Shown here: positions 34,079 to 43,410 of the stretch, piece after piece | Layout of the letters: each line of letters opens with the position of its first letter | Numbering within the stretch: the first letter of the stretch is position 1 | Translations under genes and position numbers: made by a program | Notes under the pieces: model-generated | Databases searched by the model: none | Seen by the model: the letters and a program-made list of their open reading frames with translations, nothing else | Told to the model about the DNA's origin: nothing | Assembly (NCBI GenBank): GCA_958437495.1 | Contig: CAUBOH010000004.1 | Span: 62,001-126,000 of the forward strand | Direction: 5' to 3' | From: an uncultured Collinsella sp. | GTDB lineage: Bacteria; Actinomycetota; Coriobacteriia; Coriobacteriales; Coriobacteriaceae | Length of the DNA: 64,000 bases

Positions 34079-35722
34079 TTGAACGACAACCAGCTCATGC
34101 ATGCCATGAGTCTTGACGACACCTATCGCGTCGAGCAGGTGCTCGCGCGCGGCGAAGACGGCATTACTGAACTCGTCACGATTGACGGAGCCGGTCCCTT
34201 CGTGCGAAAGAAGATTCGACAAGAGCTTGCCCGCCGCAATGTATGGTCGGCACTCACCGAATGCAGCTCGCCCCGCCTTCCCCGCGTCGAGGCGACCTAC
34301 GAACTACCCGAGCACTTTGTTGTCGTCTACGACTTTGTGCCAGGTCGGTCGCTTTCCAAAGTTATCGAAACCGATGGACCGTTGACGCCGGAAGAGGCAA
34401 CGTCGCTTGGCATCGAGCTTTGCGAGGCAGCCGAGGAGCTCCACAGACACGGTATCGTCCACCGTGACATCTCCCCCAACAATATTGTGATGGCTGCGGA
34501 CGGAGCGCATCTTATCGACCTTGGCATCGCCCGCATGCGCGTCGAGGGGGCGAGCAAGGACACGACCTCCCTCGGAACCTGGGGCTTTGCCTCGCCCGAA
34601 CAATACGGCTTTGCCCAGACCGATGCACGAAGTGATGTCTACTCCATCGGACGCGTTCTTGGCTTTGCGCTTACGGGCGTTCGTCCTGATGACGAGGCTT
34701 ATGAGCAGATTCTTAAGAAGAATCTTGATAATGCACCCGCTACGCTCGTCCATGCCATCGCGCGTGCCTGCTCGTTTGAGCCAAGCGCGCGATTCCAGTC
34801 TGCGGCAGAGATGGCAGGGGTGCTCTCCGGCTCGTCCCAACCGGGAAACGATAGAGCATCTTCTGGCACAGACGAGCAAACCGGCCATGCCCAAATGGCA
34901 GCGGGCACGAATGCGCCTAAGCGCAACCCAGATAAAAGCAGGACGCAGACCTTTGGCGGCTTGTTGCTAAAACTGGCACTCGTCACTGCAATGCTTGCCG
35001 GGCTGATGGCAGTCGGCGCGATTGCCATCTCGACGTTTCACGCCGGCCGAGAAAACGACAACGGGCCCACGTCCTCATCGCAAGCCAACCAGTCTGACGG
35101 CGTTTCGACATCCAAAAAAGCAAATTCGACAAGCGATGCCAACCGTTTGTCGGCGGAGCTCTCAATTGTGGAATCTGGCTGGTCAGCAGACGATTTTGGG
35201 TACGTCCATTTTGGTATCGGGCTCAAAAACTCTGCCGGATCCGCCGCCATCGAGTATCCCACCGTGAGAATCTGCGGATACGATGCGGACGATAACGTGA
35301 TTTTTACGGATGAAAAAACCTACAGCGCCATCGAGCCCGGCCAGACCGTCTACTTTGGCGATCAGACGGGAAATGGCACCGCTCCCGCGCGCGTTGAGTT
35401 CGAAACCGTCACACCCAGCGGCGTTGCACTTGCCACCGCCACCGAAGCGCCGGTGTACGAAATTTTCGATATCACCGAATCCGCTGGGGCAGACGGCATG
35501 CAGTCATTCTTGGCAAAGCTCAAACTCCAAAGCGCCCCGAGCGGCTTTGATAAGACTCAGGTTTTTCTATCGGCCATTTTGCGTGACAAACAAGGCGAGA
35601 TTATTGCCGGCTATAACAATTTTTGCGACTGCCCCGCCGTCGGCTCGACGGTCCCTGTTTCGATCGACGTCAACAATCCGCCCACGCACGCAAGCTGCGA
35701 TATGTACGCCGCCCAGTGGTAA
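34079..35722 (+). CDS. Transmembrane Ser/Thr protein kinase
   Basis: 547 residues. The kinase domain fills about 15-265: beta-3 Lys44/45 in VRKKI, catalytic loop HRDISPNN with Asp130 (Ser in place of the usual Lys), DLGIA with Asp147 in place of DFG, and SPEQY in the activation region. A linker of about 35 polar residues leads to one membrane helix (about 294-321) and a beta-rich extracellular domain of about 200 residues. TTG start with GGGAGGA upstream. It would sense an outside or membrane signal and phosphorylate cytoplasmic targets, perhaps its zinc-ribbon neighbours. Confidence 0.88.
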   Translation: MNDNQLMHAMSLDDTYRVEQVLARGEDGITELVTIDGAGPFVRKKIRQELARRNVWSALTECSSPRLPRVEATYELPEHFVVVYDFVPGRSLSKVIETDGPLTPEEATSLGIELCEAAEELHRHGIVHRDISPNNIVMAADGAHLIDLGIARMRVEGASKDTTSLGTWGFASPEQYGFAQTDARSDVYSIGRVLGFALTGVRPDDEAYEQILKKNLDNAPATLVHAIARACSFEPSARFQSAAEMAGVLSGSSQPGNDRASSGTDEQTGHAQMAAGTNAPKRNPDKSRTQTFGGLLLKLALVTAMLAGLMAVGAIAISTFHAGRENDNGPTSSSQANQSDGVSTSKKANSTSDANRLSAELSIVESGWSADDFGYVHFGIGLKNSAGSAAIEYPTVRICGYDADDNVIFTDEKTYSAIEPGQTVYFGDQTGNGTAPARVEFETVTPSGVALATATEAPVYEIFDITESAGADGMQSFLAKLKLQSAPSGFDKTQVFLSAILRDKQGEIIAGYNNFCDCPAVGSTVPVSIDVNNPPTHASCDMYAAQW

Positions 35723-35756
35723 GGTCCGGGGTGCCGTTCGCCGACAGCATCTCCGA

Positions 35757-35772
35757 TTCAGTTGGCAACTGA
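35757..35772. promoter_or_regulatory. Palindrome TTCAGTTGGCAACTGA, copy 2
   Basis: Sits about 190 bp upstream of the first zinc-ribbon gene. Matches the dyad at 33995-34011 at all but the centre and the last base. Confidence 0.65.
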
Positions 35773-35964
35773 GGAATCACAGCTCTCGTAGCCACACAAT
35801 AAAATGACCAGCGCTGCCAAATGATCGCCAAAAGCGGAACAGGGTCTCAAGGCGCCCCAACGCCCTAAACCCTTTCGATTCTTCCGAGTCGTTTCCCTTC
35901 CTAAGCGTGAGTTATATCCGACGAGCTGGCGAACGCGACCATACGATTTTCATGGAAGGCAGAT

Positions 35965-37476
35965 ATGGCTTTTTGCCCAAAATGCGGAAATGAGTTACGC
36001 CCCGGCCTGCATTTTTGTCCCAAATGCGGTTCAGAGATAGATATCGTCAGGTACACTCCAGAAACCCGCCGAACCGACCCCATCGAGCCCGTCCCCGACA
36101 ACACTCCCTCTGGTGAGGCAAGCAATATCCCTCCGATTCCCCACAATTCTACGAACAATGCCGCCGCAGACGAGCTGTCTGACAGCCTGGCAACGGCCGC
36201 AGACGCGCTTGGCGGACTAGCAGCAAAGGCCGGAGCCATCGCGGCCGGCGCCGTGGGCGAACTCGCTAGCCGCGCAAAAGATGCCCTTGATGACGCCACG
36301 GCAAGCGCCGCTGGCAAACAGGAAGTGAATCCTACGGTGAATGATTCTCCGTCCGGATATCGGGATGCCGCCGGGGGCGACGAAGCCTTTGAGTCGCAGC
36401 CACCAAATACAGTTCACAGCAAAGGCGCCTCGAAAGTTCTTGGTTCTATCTCCCGCAAATACTCGGCCTCGATATCACAAGCTCAGAAAAAACTCAGGGC
36501 AAATCACGCACCCCAACACCCTTGGCGGATCCTTGGAATAGCCGGCATCGGCATAGCAATAGTTGCCATCTTTACAGTCGCAGCGATCGTGCTCGGTGCA
36601 AATGGCTCAAAGAAAACCAGCGAATCCGTTCAGGATGCCCCGAGCTACCCAGTCCATCTTTCCGTAGACTGCAGCGAGAATCTCCTCTTCTCTCGCTACG
36701 ACCTTGCCATCTACGTTGATTCAGAAAAAGTCGGGACCCTCGATCATGGAGCCAAAGATTCATGGGACCTCACGCTCGACAAGGGGCAGCACACGCTTAG
36801 GGTCCAGAAAGCGGACGACTCAAGCGTCGACGGAAGGAAAACATTCAAGGTCGATCAGAACGAAAAAGTCAGCTGCACCGTATATCCAAAACATGACCAG
36901 ATTGAAATTAGCCTAAAAGTAAAGGCATCAACCGATAGCGGAGACAGCACAAAGGAACCATCACAGACAACCGAAAAGAAGAAAGAGAAAAAGGAAACGG
37001 ACAGCGAGCCTACCCAAAAGAAGGAGACCGAAGAAGCAGAAACGGAGGATACTGACTCTCCCGAGCAAAATGCCGAGGCCGCACAGCCCGCTTCCGAACA
37101 AGATACCGTACTGACAACGGCCAATTGCCCCGATCTTGCGACGCTGCTCTCCTCCAGCGACATGGACGCGAGTTGGTTTGTGTCCAAGTATGCGGGCAAG
37201 ACTATTGAGTTTGACGGCAATATCGCCTACCTCGCCCCGCACGCTAACTACAACACGCGCTGGGATGTTTTGATCAACGCCGGCGACTATGACCCCAACC
37301 ATGCTCAAGGTCCCGAAATGCAGTACGAAAACGTCAATACCTTTGACATGGGATTTGACGACAGTCTCGATGAAATCCGCACCGGCACAAACGTACACAT
37401 CAAGGCAATAGTTAAGGATTACAACGCATCGACGTGTCTGCTTCACCTGGATCCCGTCTCGATGTCGGCACGTTAA
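35965..37476 (+). CDS. Zinc-ribbon membrane protein with extracellular C-terminal domain
   Basis: 503 residues. Residues 3-25 carry a zinc ribbon, CPKCGNEL ... CPKCGSEI. An Ala-rich helix follows (about 75-110), then one membrane helix (about 190-212). Outside are a PEGA-like beta domain (about 225-320), a Lys/Glu/Thr-rich spacer and a C-terminal domain of about 120 residues with YAGKTIEFDGNIAYL that resembles DUF4839. GGAAGG precedes the ATG. Transcribed with the next two genes at short spacing. Function unknown; zinc ribbon inside and sensor-like domain outside suggest a signalling or scaffold role. Confidence 0.75.
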   Translation: MAFCPKCGNELRPGLHFCPKCGSEIDIVRYTPETRRTDPIEPVPDNTPSGEASNIPPIPHNSTNNAAADELSDSLATAADALGGLAAKAGAIAAGAVGELASRAKDALDDATASAAGKQEVNPTVNDSPSGYRDAAGGDEAFESQPPNTVHSKGASKVLGSISRKYSASISQAQKKLRANHAPQHPWRILGIAGIGIAIVAIFTVAAIVLGANGSKKTSESVQDAPSYPVHLSVDCSENLLFSRYDLAIYVDSEKVGTLDHGAKDSWDLTLDKGQHTLRVQKADDSSVDGRKTFKVDQNEKVSCTVYPKHDQIEISLKVKASTDSGDSTKEPSQTTEKKKEKKETDSEPTQKKETEEAETEDTDSPEQNAEAAQPASEQDTVLTTANCPDLATLLSSSDMDASWFVSKYAGKTIEFDGNIAYLAPHANYNTRWDVLINAGDYDPNHAQGPEMQYENVNTFDMGFDDSLDEIRTGTNVHIKAIVKDYNASTCLLHLDPVSMSAR

Positions 37477-37486
37477 GGAGTTGACA

Positions 37487-38206
37487 ATGGCATACTGCCC
37501 AAACTGTGGGACAAAACTCGTTGATGGCGATGTCTTTTGCGGAAACTGCGGAAAGCGCATCGAAGCAGCCGCGGCACCCTGTGAACCCGTTTTCTCGCAA
37601 GCGCCCACCAGGGAGAGCGAGTCCCTCACAAAAGAAACGAAACCAAAATCCAGTATTACGCGCTGCCCCGCTTGCGGCGAGATTGTCGACAAGAATGCGG
37701 TCATCTGCCCCTCATGCGGCTTCGGAATCCGTGATGTGGCAGACGGGTCGATTGCGCTGCTTTCGCAAAAGCTCGACCTGATTGAGAGCAAGCGACCTCA
37801 AAAACGTAAGAAGGACGAAAACGACACCATCTCGGCAACCGATGAACGGAAGATCAGCCTGATTCGGAGCTGGCCCATTCCCAACAGCAAGGATGACCTT
37901 ATCGAATTCGCCGCCATGGCAAGCGGCAACTGCATCGCTCCCCCAAAACTTGGCAACGACCGCATCGCTGCAGAGGACGCGCTCGCCGAAGCATGGCACT
38001 CCAAATTTGATCAGGCATACGCAAAAGCGGAGCATCTCTTTGGCGACAGCGACGAGTTCGCGTTACTCGTAGACCTCAAGACGGGCATCCAAAGGAGAAC
38101 GATTATCTCTAGGCTTCGCGCTTGGGGTCCTTGGATTGCATATGGATTGATTATGGCAGCCCTCTTCGGATTCTTGGGCATCATGTCCGCTTGTTCAGGG
38201 GAGTAA
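37487..38206 (+). CDS. Double zinc-ribbon membrane protein
   Basis: 239 residues. Two zinc ribbons, CPNCGTKL ... CGNCGKRI at the N-terminus and CPACGEIV ... CPSCGFGI near residue 65. A soluble middle part follows, then a C-terminal membrane helix (about 215-236). ATG at 37487 has AAGGAG; a TTG six bases earlier overlaps that region. It is 10 bp after the previous gene and ends 3 bp before the SPFH gene, so the three are co-transcribed. Resembles the zinc-ribbon YdjG-type partners of SPFH proteins; that match is by layout, not close sequence. Confidence 0.75.
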   Translation: MAYCPNCGTKLVDGDVFCGNCGKRIEAAAAPCEPVFSQAPTRESESLTKETKPKSSITRCPACGEIVDKNAVICPSCGFGIRDVADGSIALLSQKLDLIESKRPQKRKKDENDTISATDERKISLIRSWPIPNSKDDLIEFAAMASGNCIAPPKLGNDRIAAEDALAEAWHSKFDQAYAKAEHLFGDSDEFALLVDLKTGIQRRTIISRLRAWGPWIAYGLIMAALFGFLGIMSACSGE

Positions 38207-38209
38207 ATC

Positions 38210-39568
38210 ATGGCTAATCAAAATCGTGCCGGCATGATGGATGAAATCTGCTGCGACGAGAAGGACTACCTCATCTGGAAATGGCGGCCCGCAAACAATG
38301 TGCGCCGAGAAAACGCAATTCGCTGGGGATCGTCACTCCGCGTGCGCGAGGGCTCCGTTGCCGTTTTCATCTGCCGTCGCAAGGGGCAAGACGCAATCCA
38401 AGAGTTCATCGAGGGGCCTTTTGATGAGGCGCTCAACACCTCCAACCTGCCTATCATCGCAAGCTTTGTCGCGGCGGCATATGGCGGTGGCACACCGTTT
38501 CAGGCAGAGGTTTACTTCATCAATCTTGCCAAGGTTGTTCAATCACGTTTTGCCGTGCGCTACTTCGATGTGTTCGACCAGCGGTTCCCTGATTTTGGAG
38601 TACCCGTTGCCGTGCGAGGGACCCTTACTTTCAAAATCGCCGACTACCGCGAATTCATCGAGCTCCACCGTCTTGATGAATTCACGCTCGAAGACTTTCA
38701 AAGTCAGGTTCGCGATGCGGTCTCGCGTAGAGTTAAATCTCTTGTCGCCAATATGCCTTCAAAACTCGGAATCCCTCTTTTACAGCTCGCTGGCCGCACC
38801 GACGACCTCTCAGAACTTGTCCACGATGACCTTTCTCCGCAGCTGCACAAGGTCTTTGGCATAGAGCTTTCGTCTTTAGACATCGCCGCCATCGACGTGG
38901 ACGAAGAGAGCGACGGCTACGCTCGGCTCATGACGGTAACACGCGATGTAACCGAAGCCACCGTTCAGGCCCAAACCGAAGCCAATATCAAGAACATCCA
39001 CGACATGCAGCGCGTTCAGATGGAAAACCTGCAAGAACGCTTGCGCATCGAGCGCGAAGAGGGACAGTATCGCGTCCATAAACAGACTCAAACTGCCAAC
39101 TTCCCCGCCTATCAGGTGGAGGCGCAGACCACCGTTGGCGTCGCCGGCGCAGAAGCGCTCGGCCATATGGGTGAAAACGGGGCTGCGAGCATCGGCCTCG
39201 GCGGCGGTGGCAACGGCGGCATGGACATGGCTGGGATCGCCGCGGGCATGGCCATAGGCGGTTCCGTTGGTCGGAACATCGCCGAAGCGATGGACAACAT
39301 GATGGGCAACACTCCGGCGGGAATCTCCGGTTCCCCCGTTCCCCCACCCATTCCGCGGCAAGATCGTTTTTACGTTGCCATCAACGGTGCGGCAACCGGA
39401 CCGTTCGACCTCATCACACTGAGCTCCATGGTTGCCTCAAAATCGCTTACCTCCGAATCTCTCGTTTGGCAGGAGGGCATGACAACCTGGATGCCCGCAA
39501 AAACCGTTCCCGCAATTGCAGCACTCTTCAACAACGGCCCCACCCCACCGCCGATTCCAGTTGATTAA
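38210..39568 (+). CDS. SPFH-domain protein with C-terminal GYF_2 domain
   Basis: 452 residues. Residues about 20-240 are an SPFH/virion-core-like domain of the YdjI type (FFVKREGS-like segment RVREGSVAVFI, PVAVRGTLTFKIADY, LTLEDF-like segment). A charged helical stretch follows (about 255-300), then a Gly/Met-rich region, PPPIP, and a GYF_2 domain (about 388-440) with FYVAINGAATGPF and VWQEGMTTWMPA. A second PPPIP ends the protein. GYF_2 domains bind proline-rich peptides, so the two PPPIP motifs could allow self-assembly. It starts 3 bp after the zinc-ribbon gene. Likely a membrane-associated scaffold. Confidence 0.82.
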   Translation: MANQNRAGMMDEICCDEKDYLIWKWRPANNVRRENAIRWGSSLRVREGSVAVFICRRKGQDAIQEFIEGPFDEALNTSNLPIIASFVAAAYGGGTPFQAEVYFINLAKVVQSRFAVRYFDVFDQRFPDFGVPVAVRGTLTFKIADYREFIELHRLDEFTLEDFQSQVRDAVSRRVKSLVANMPSKLGIPLLQLAGRTDDLSELVHDDLSPQLHKVFGIELSSLDIAAIDVDEESDGYARLMTVTRDVTEATVQAQTEANIKNIHDMQRVQMENLQERLRIEREEGQYRVHKQTQTANFPAYQVEAQTTVGVAGAEALGHMGENGAASIGLGGGGNGGMDMAGIAAGMAIGGSVGRNIAEAMDNMMGNTPAGISGSPVPPPIPRQDRFYVAINGAATGPFDLITLSSMVASKSLTSESLVWQEGMTTWMPAKTVPAIAALFNNGPTPPPIPVD

Positions 39569-39624
39569 GTTGCTGCGCGACGCTTGCTGCCAAGCGCATC
39601 GCGCGCCCACTTCCCCTCAAACGC

Positions 39625-39662
39625 AAACGGGATCCGTCGACTCCAAGCGACGGATCCCGTTT
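39625..39662 (+). terminator. Terminator of the zinc-ribbon/SPFH operon
   Basis: Perfect 15-bp stem (39625-39639 with 39648-39662) followed by TGTTTTTG. Confidence 0.85.
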
Positions 39663-39715
39663 TGTTTTTGACTATGTAGTGCAACTGTTAGCATGTGGCT
39701 TTTCGCGCGCAAATA

Positions 39716-40366
39716 CTATGCAGCTTGTTTTTTGCCCAGCTTGGCCTTGACCAAACCGACCACGGTCGGGATGATCGACACGGCAACGATGCCTACAATC
39801 AGCAGCTCAAAGTGCTCCTGCACAAAGGGGATACCGCCAAAGAAGTAGCCCAGCAGTGTAAAGAGCGTTGACCAGGTAATGCCACCCAGCACGTTAAAGA
39901 TAACGAAGTTGCGCCAGTGCATGCCGCCCATACCGGCAATAAAAGGCACAAAGGTGCGGATAAACGGGAAGAAGCGGCCCAGGAAGATGGCCAGGTGACC
40001 CCACTTGTCCAAAAAGTCCTCGGACTTTTTAATGCGCTCGGGCGTCATGGCCTTGACCTTGCCCGAAGCGATAATCTTTTTGCCAAAGAAGTGACCGATC
40101 ATAAAGTTGCACTGGTCGCCCAGGATGGCTGCAGCCCATGCGACGGCCAGCAGGGCCACGATGTTAAAGCCACCGTTATGAGCAAAGAAGCCCGAAGCAA
40201 ACAGCAGCGAATCGCCCGGGAGAAACGGGAAGAACACCACGCCTGTCTCAATGAAGATAATGAGGAACACGCAGCCGTAGGCCATAAGCGGGCCGGCGGC
40301 GATCCAGCTGGCGATCGCGGTGCGCGGGTCTTTGAGCAGCTCAGCGATAAAATTGATGAAACCCAT
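39716..40366 (-). CDS. DedA-family membrane protein
   Basis: 216 residues with about five hydrophobic segments. Family motifs are FLPGDSLLFASGFF, GDQCNFMIGHFFGKK and GRFFPFIRTFVPFIAGMGGM. DedA/VTT proteins act as lipid scramblases or half-transporters needed for envelope homeostasis; in bacteria some recycle undecaprenyl phosphate. Start at 40366 follows AGAGG; the upstream in-frame sequence is not conserved-looking. Divergent from cysE. Confidence 0.93.
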   Translation of the reverse strand: MGFINFIAELLKDPRTAIASWIAAGPLMAYGCVFLIIFIETGVVFFPFLPGDSLLFASGFFAHNGGFNIVALLAVAWAAAILGDQCNFMIGHFFGKKIIASGKVKAMTPERIKKSEDFLDKWGHLAIFLGRFFPFIRTFVPFIAGMGGMHWRNFVIFNVLGGITWSTLFTLLGYFFGGIPFVQEHFELLIVGIVAVSIIPTVVGLVKAKLGKKQAA

Positions 40367-40589
40367 GAAGTAAAACCTCTCAGTTGTGGGCGCGGATACG
40401 TCCAAGTTGACCAGTATACGGTTGCGGCGCCCCCTCGTGCGCAACCCCACAAAAGCATGACTCCATTACCAGCAAGTTTGCATAACTGACACCTGTTGCG
40501 CAATGCCGTCAAGATTGTTCTTCCTAATCCCTAGCGAATCGCTATACTTTATTGAATCGCATTGCCATGGCGCTAAGGGAGGGCGGCCG

Positions 40590-41294
40590 GTGAGCTTTAT
40601 CAATACCATTCGCGAGGACATCAAGACCGTCCAGGCGCAAGACCCCGCCGCGCAAAACGGTCTGGTCATCTTCCTTTCCTATCCTGGCCTGCACGCCAAG
40701 TGGAACCACGTGCCCGAGCACTGGCTCTGGGAGCACGGTCATCGCTCGCTCGCCCGTGTGCTCTCTCAAATCACCCGCCACATCACCGGCGTCGAGATTC
40801 ACCCTGCCGCGCAGATCGGCAAGCACTTCTTTATCGACCACGCCATGGGCGTCGTCATCGGCGAGACCACCATCGTGGGCGACAACTGCGTGCTCTACCA
40901 GGGCGTCACGCTCGGCGGCACCGGCAACGAGACCGGCAAGCGCCACCCCACCCTGGGCAACAACGTCACCGTGGGCACGGGTGCCAAGGTACTCGGCAAC
41001 ATCCGCATCGGCAACAACGTCAAGATCGGCGGCAACTCGGTTGTCGTTAAGGACGTGCCCGACAACTGCACCGTCGTTGGCGTGCCGGGACGCATCATCA
41101 AGCGCAACGGCTGCCGCGTGTTCGAGGAGAGCTTCGACGCCAAACAGCATCGCGAGTACATGCCCGACGATGCCGCCGAGCAGTCTGCGCTCAACCGCCA
41201 GGGCATCACCGAAAATGCCCGCCGCGTCAAAGAGCTCGAGAAAGAGGTGGCCGAGCTCAAGGCCCTCGTCGCCAAGCTCGTGGACGAGCGCTAG
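40590..41294 (+). CDS. cysE: Serine O-acetyltransferase
   Basis: 234 residues. Acetylates serine with acetyl-CoA in cysteine synthesis. The N-terminal helical part ends at HPAAQIGKHFFIDH, followed by the left-handed beta-helix with GVVIGET, YQGVTLGGTG and KRHPTLGNNVTVG, all typical of CysE. A charged coiled-coil tail follows. GTG start with AAGGGAGG upstream. cysK is not in the window. Confidence 0.95.
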   Translation: MSFINTIREDIKTVQAQDPAAQNGLVIFLSYPGLHAKWNHVPEHWLWEHGHRSLARVLSQITRHITGVEIHPAAQIGKHFFIDHAMGVVIGETTIVGDNCVLYQGVTLGGTGNETGKRHPTLGNNVTVGTGAKVLGNIRIGNNVKIGGNSVVVKDVPDNCTVVGVPGRIIKRNGCRVFEESFDAKQHREYMPDDAAEQSALNRQGITENARRVKELEKEVAELKALVAKLVDER

Positions 41295-41333
41295 GAACGC
41301 GAGCGGCACAAAACAACATCGGCACCGACGCAA

Positions 41334-41368
41334 AAGGCGCGCCAGGGAATCCATCCCCGGCGCGCCTT
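41334..41368 (+). terminator. cysE terminator
   Basis: Stem of ten or more GC-rich pairs (AAGGCGCGCC with GGCGCGCCTT) and a short loop, followed by ATTT. Confidence 0.75.
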
Positions 41369-41374
41369 ATTTCC

Positions 41375-41407
41375 AATGCGACAAAGGGGCCGTCCCTATG
41401 TCGCATT
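41375..41407. repeat. GACAAAGG hairpin (CCGTCCC type)
   Basis: AATGCGACA (41375-41383) pairs with TGTCGCATT (41399-41407) around AAGGGGCCGTCCCTA. Relative of 12801-12833 with compensatory changes in the stem. It overlaps the stop codon region of the ABC transporter gene. Confidence 0.65.
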
Positions 41408-43409
41408 ATGCGAACTGGCTCAGATAGAGGTCGGCGTAAGCACCCTCGGCAGCCAACAGTTCCTGATGCGTGCCTTGCTCGATGATGTTGCCGTGGTCCA
41501 TGACCAAAATCAGGTCGGCATCCACGATCGTCGACAGGCGATGCGCGATCACAAAACTCGTGCGCCCGCTCATGAGCGCGTCCATGGCGCGGCCGATGGC
41601 AAGCTCAGTGCGCGTGTCCACGCTTGAGGTCGCCTCGTCCAGGATGAGAATCGCCGGGTTGTTGAGCAGCACGCGCGCAATGGTCAGCAGCTGGCGCTGG
41701 CCCTGACTAATGCTCTCGGCATCGTTGGCCACCCGCGTGTCATAACCCTGCGGCATGGTGCGCACAAAGAAGTCGACCTGCGCGGCGCGGGCGGCCGCGA
41801 CAATCTCCTCGCGCGTCGCCTCGGGACAGCCATAGGCGATGTTCTCGGCAATCGTGCCATCGAACAGCCAGGCATCCTGCAACACCATGCCAAACTGCTG
41901 GCGCAGCTCGCCGCGGTCCATGCGGCTCGTGTCCACACCGTCGAGCGTAATGCGGCCGCCGTCGATCTCGTAAAAGCGCATGAGCAGGTTGATGAGCGTG
42001 GTCTTGCCCGCACCCGTGGTTCCAACCACGGCGATCTTTTGGCCCGGCTCGGCGGCAAACGACACGTCGCGCATAAGCGGCTTGTCGGGCGAATAACCAA
42101 AGCGCACGTGCTCAAAAGCGACGCGGCCCTCAACGCGACCCGGCAGCTTGGCAGCCTCGTCCGGTAGCGGATCGGCCTCCATCTCGGGCTCATCGAGCAG
42201 GTCGAACACGCGCTCCGCACTCGCCAGCGCGCTCTGCAGCGAGTTAAAGGTAAACGACAGCTGCGTCATGGGTTCGGACGCCTCGTAGATAAACTGGAAG
42301 AACGCCTGGAACACGCCGACGGTCATGTGGCCGGCGACCAGCATGCTGCAGCCCACCAGCGCGATCACGATCTGCGCCAAACGGCCGATAAAGCGCACCG
42401 CAGGACCGACGGCATTGATCATAAAGTCGGCCTTGGTACTCACGCGCGCCAGCTCCCTCGAGGCCTCATGCACTTCGGCAGAGCTCTGACGCTCGCGGTT
42501 AAACGCGCGAATCACCAGACGGCCCGAATAGCCTTCCTCGACCGCACTCGTAATCTTGGATACCCACTCCTGGCGCTCGCCGGTCACGTCATGTGTGCGA
42601 CGCGAGACCACTTTGGTCACCAGCAGCGACAACGCCGTAAAGAACAAAAAGACCAGCGTGAGCGGCACGCTAAACACGAACATCACGCCCACGGCGCCCA
42701 CCACGGTGCCGATCGACACCAGCAGCTGCAGCAGTCCGCGCTGCATGCTTTCGGACATCTTGTCCAGATCGTTGGTCGCGCGGCTGACGACCTCGCCGGG
42801 ACGATGCGCGTCAAAATAGGCGAGCGGCAGACGATTGAGCTTTTGAGCAATGCGGTTACGCAGACGTAGGTTGAGGCGTTCGGCCACGCTCGACATCAAA
42901 AAGCTCTGGAGTGCGTAGAACGAGGCGGCGGCGGTCCAGATCATAAAGTAGATGAAGATGGTCCTGCCGCAGTTCTCCCAAGTGATACTGAAGGTGGTGT
43001 CGTTGGCAAACGCCAGCTTCACGTGTCCCCACAGCTCATCGATGACGCGGGCGCTGTACGCCGGCGCCGCGGTGTTAAAGATGGCGTAGAACACAATGCT
43101 CGCGAACACGAGGTAGAAGCGCCAGTGATCGCCGGCGGCCTCGCTCCACAGACGGCGCACCGTCGCCCAGGTGTCGCTGGGTTTCTCGTCCTCGTCCTCG
43201 TCGCCCACATCGCGCATGCGTTCTGCCTCAGCGCGGGCGCGCTCGTCCTCGGCGCGTTCGTTTTCCTCGTAGAGCGCTTGGCGGCGAGCCTCGCGCTCGG
43301 CTGCAGCCTTGGCGGCATCATCCAGACCGGGCGCGACCGCCGTCTCCTCAGCCGTCCCTGCCGCCACGACGTCATTAACGACGACCTGCTTCTTGATCTC
43401 CTCGGTCAC
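41406..43409 (-). CDS. ABC exporter half-transporter B of the MarR operon
   Basis: 667 residues with an extra acidic, Ala/Glu-rich N-terminus of about 75 residues before the six-helix transmembrane domain. ATPase: Walker A GTTGAGKTT, degenerate signature SISQGQRQ, Walker B ILDEATSS with the catalytic Glu, and VIAHRLS. A GTG at 43409, 8 nt after AAGGGAGG, is the likely start and follows the partner's TAG immediately. Pairs with the next gene as a heterodimer. Substrate unknown; local MarR control suggests a toxic compound. Confidence 0.9.
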   Translation of the reverse strand: MTEEIKKQVVVNDVVAAGTAEETAVAPGLDDAAKAAAEREARRQALYEENERAEDERARAEAERMRDVGDEDEDEKPSDTWATVRRLWSEAAGDHWRFYLVFASIVFYAIFNTAAPAYSARVIDELWGHVKLAFANDTTFSITWENCGRTIFIYFMIWTAAASFYALQSFLMSSVAERLNLRLRNRIAQKLNRLPLAYFDAHRPGEVVSRATNDLDKMSESMQRGLLQLLVSIGTVVGAVGVMFVFSVPLTLVFLFFTALSLLVTKVVSRRTHDVTGERQEWVSKITSAVEEGYSGRLVIRAFNRERQSSAEVHEASRELARVSTKADFMINAVGPAVRFIGRLAQIVIALVGCSMLVAGHMTVGVFQAFFQFIYEASEPMTQLSFTFNSLQSALASAERVFDLLDEPEMEADPLPDEAAKLPGRVEGRVAFEHVRFGYSPDKPLMRDVSFAAEPGQKIAVVGTTGAGKTTLINLLMRFYEIDGGRITLDGVDTSRMDRGELRQQFGMVLQDAWLFDGTIAENIAYGCPEATREEIVAAARAAQVDFFVRTMPQGYDTRVANDAESISQGQRQLLTIARVLLNNPAILILDEATSSVDTRTELAIGRAMDALMSGRTSFVIAHRLSTIVDADLILVMDHGNIIEQGTHQELLAAEGAYADLYLSQFA

Positions 43410-43410
43410 G

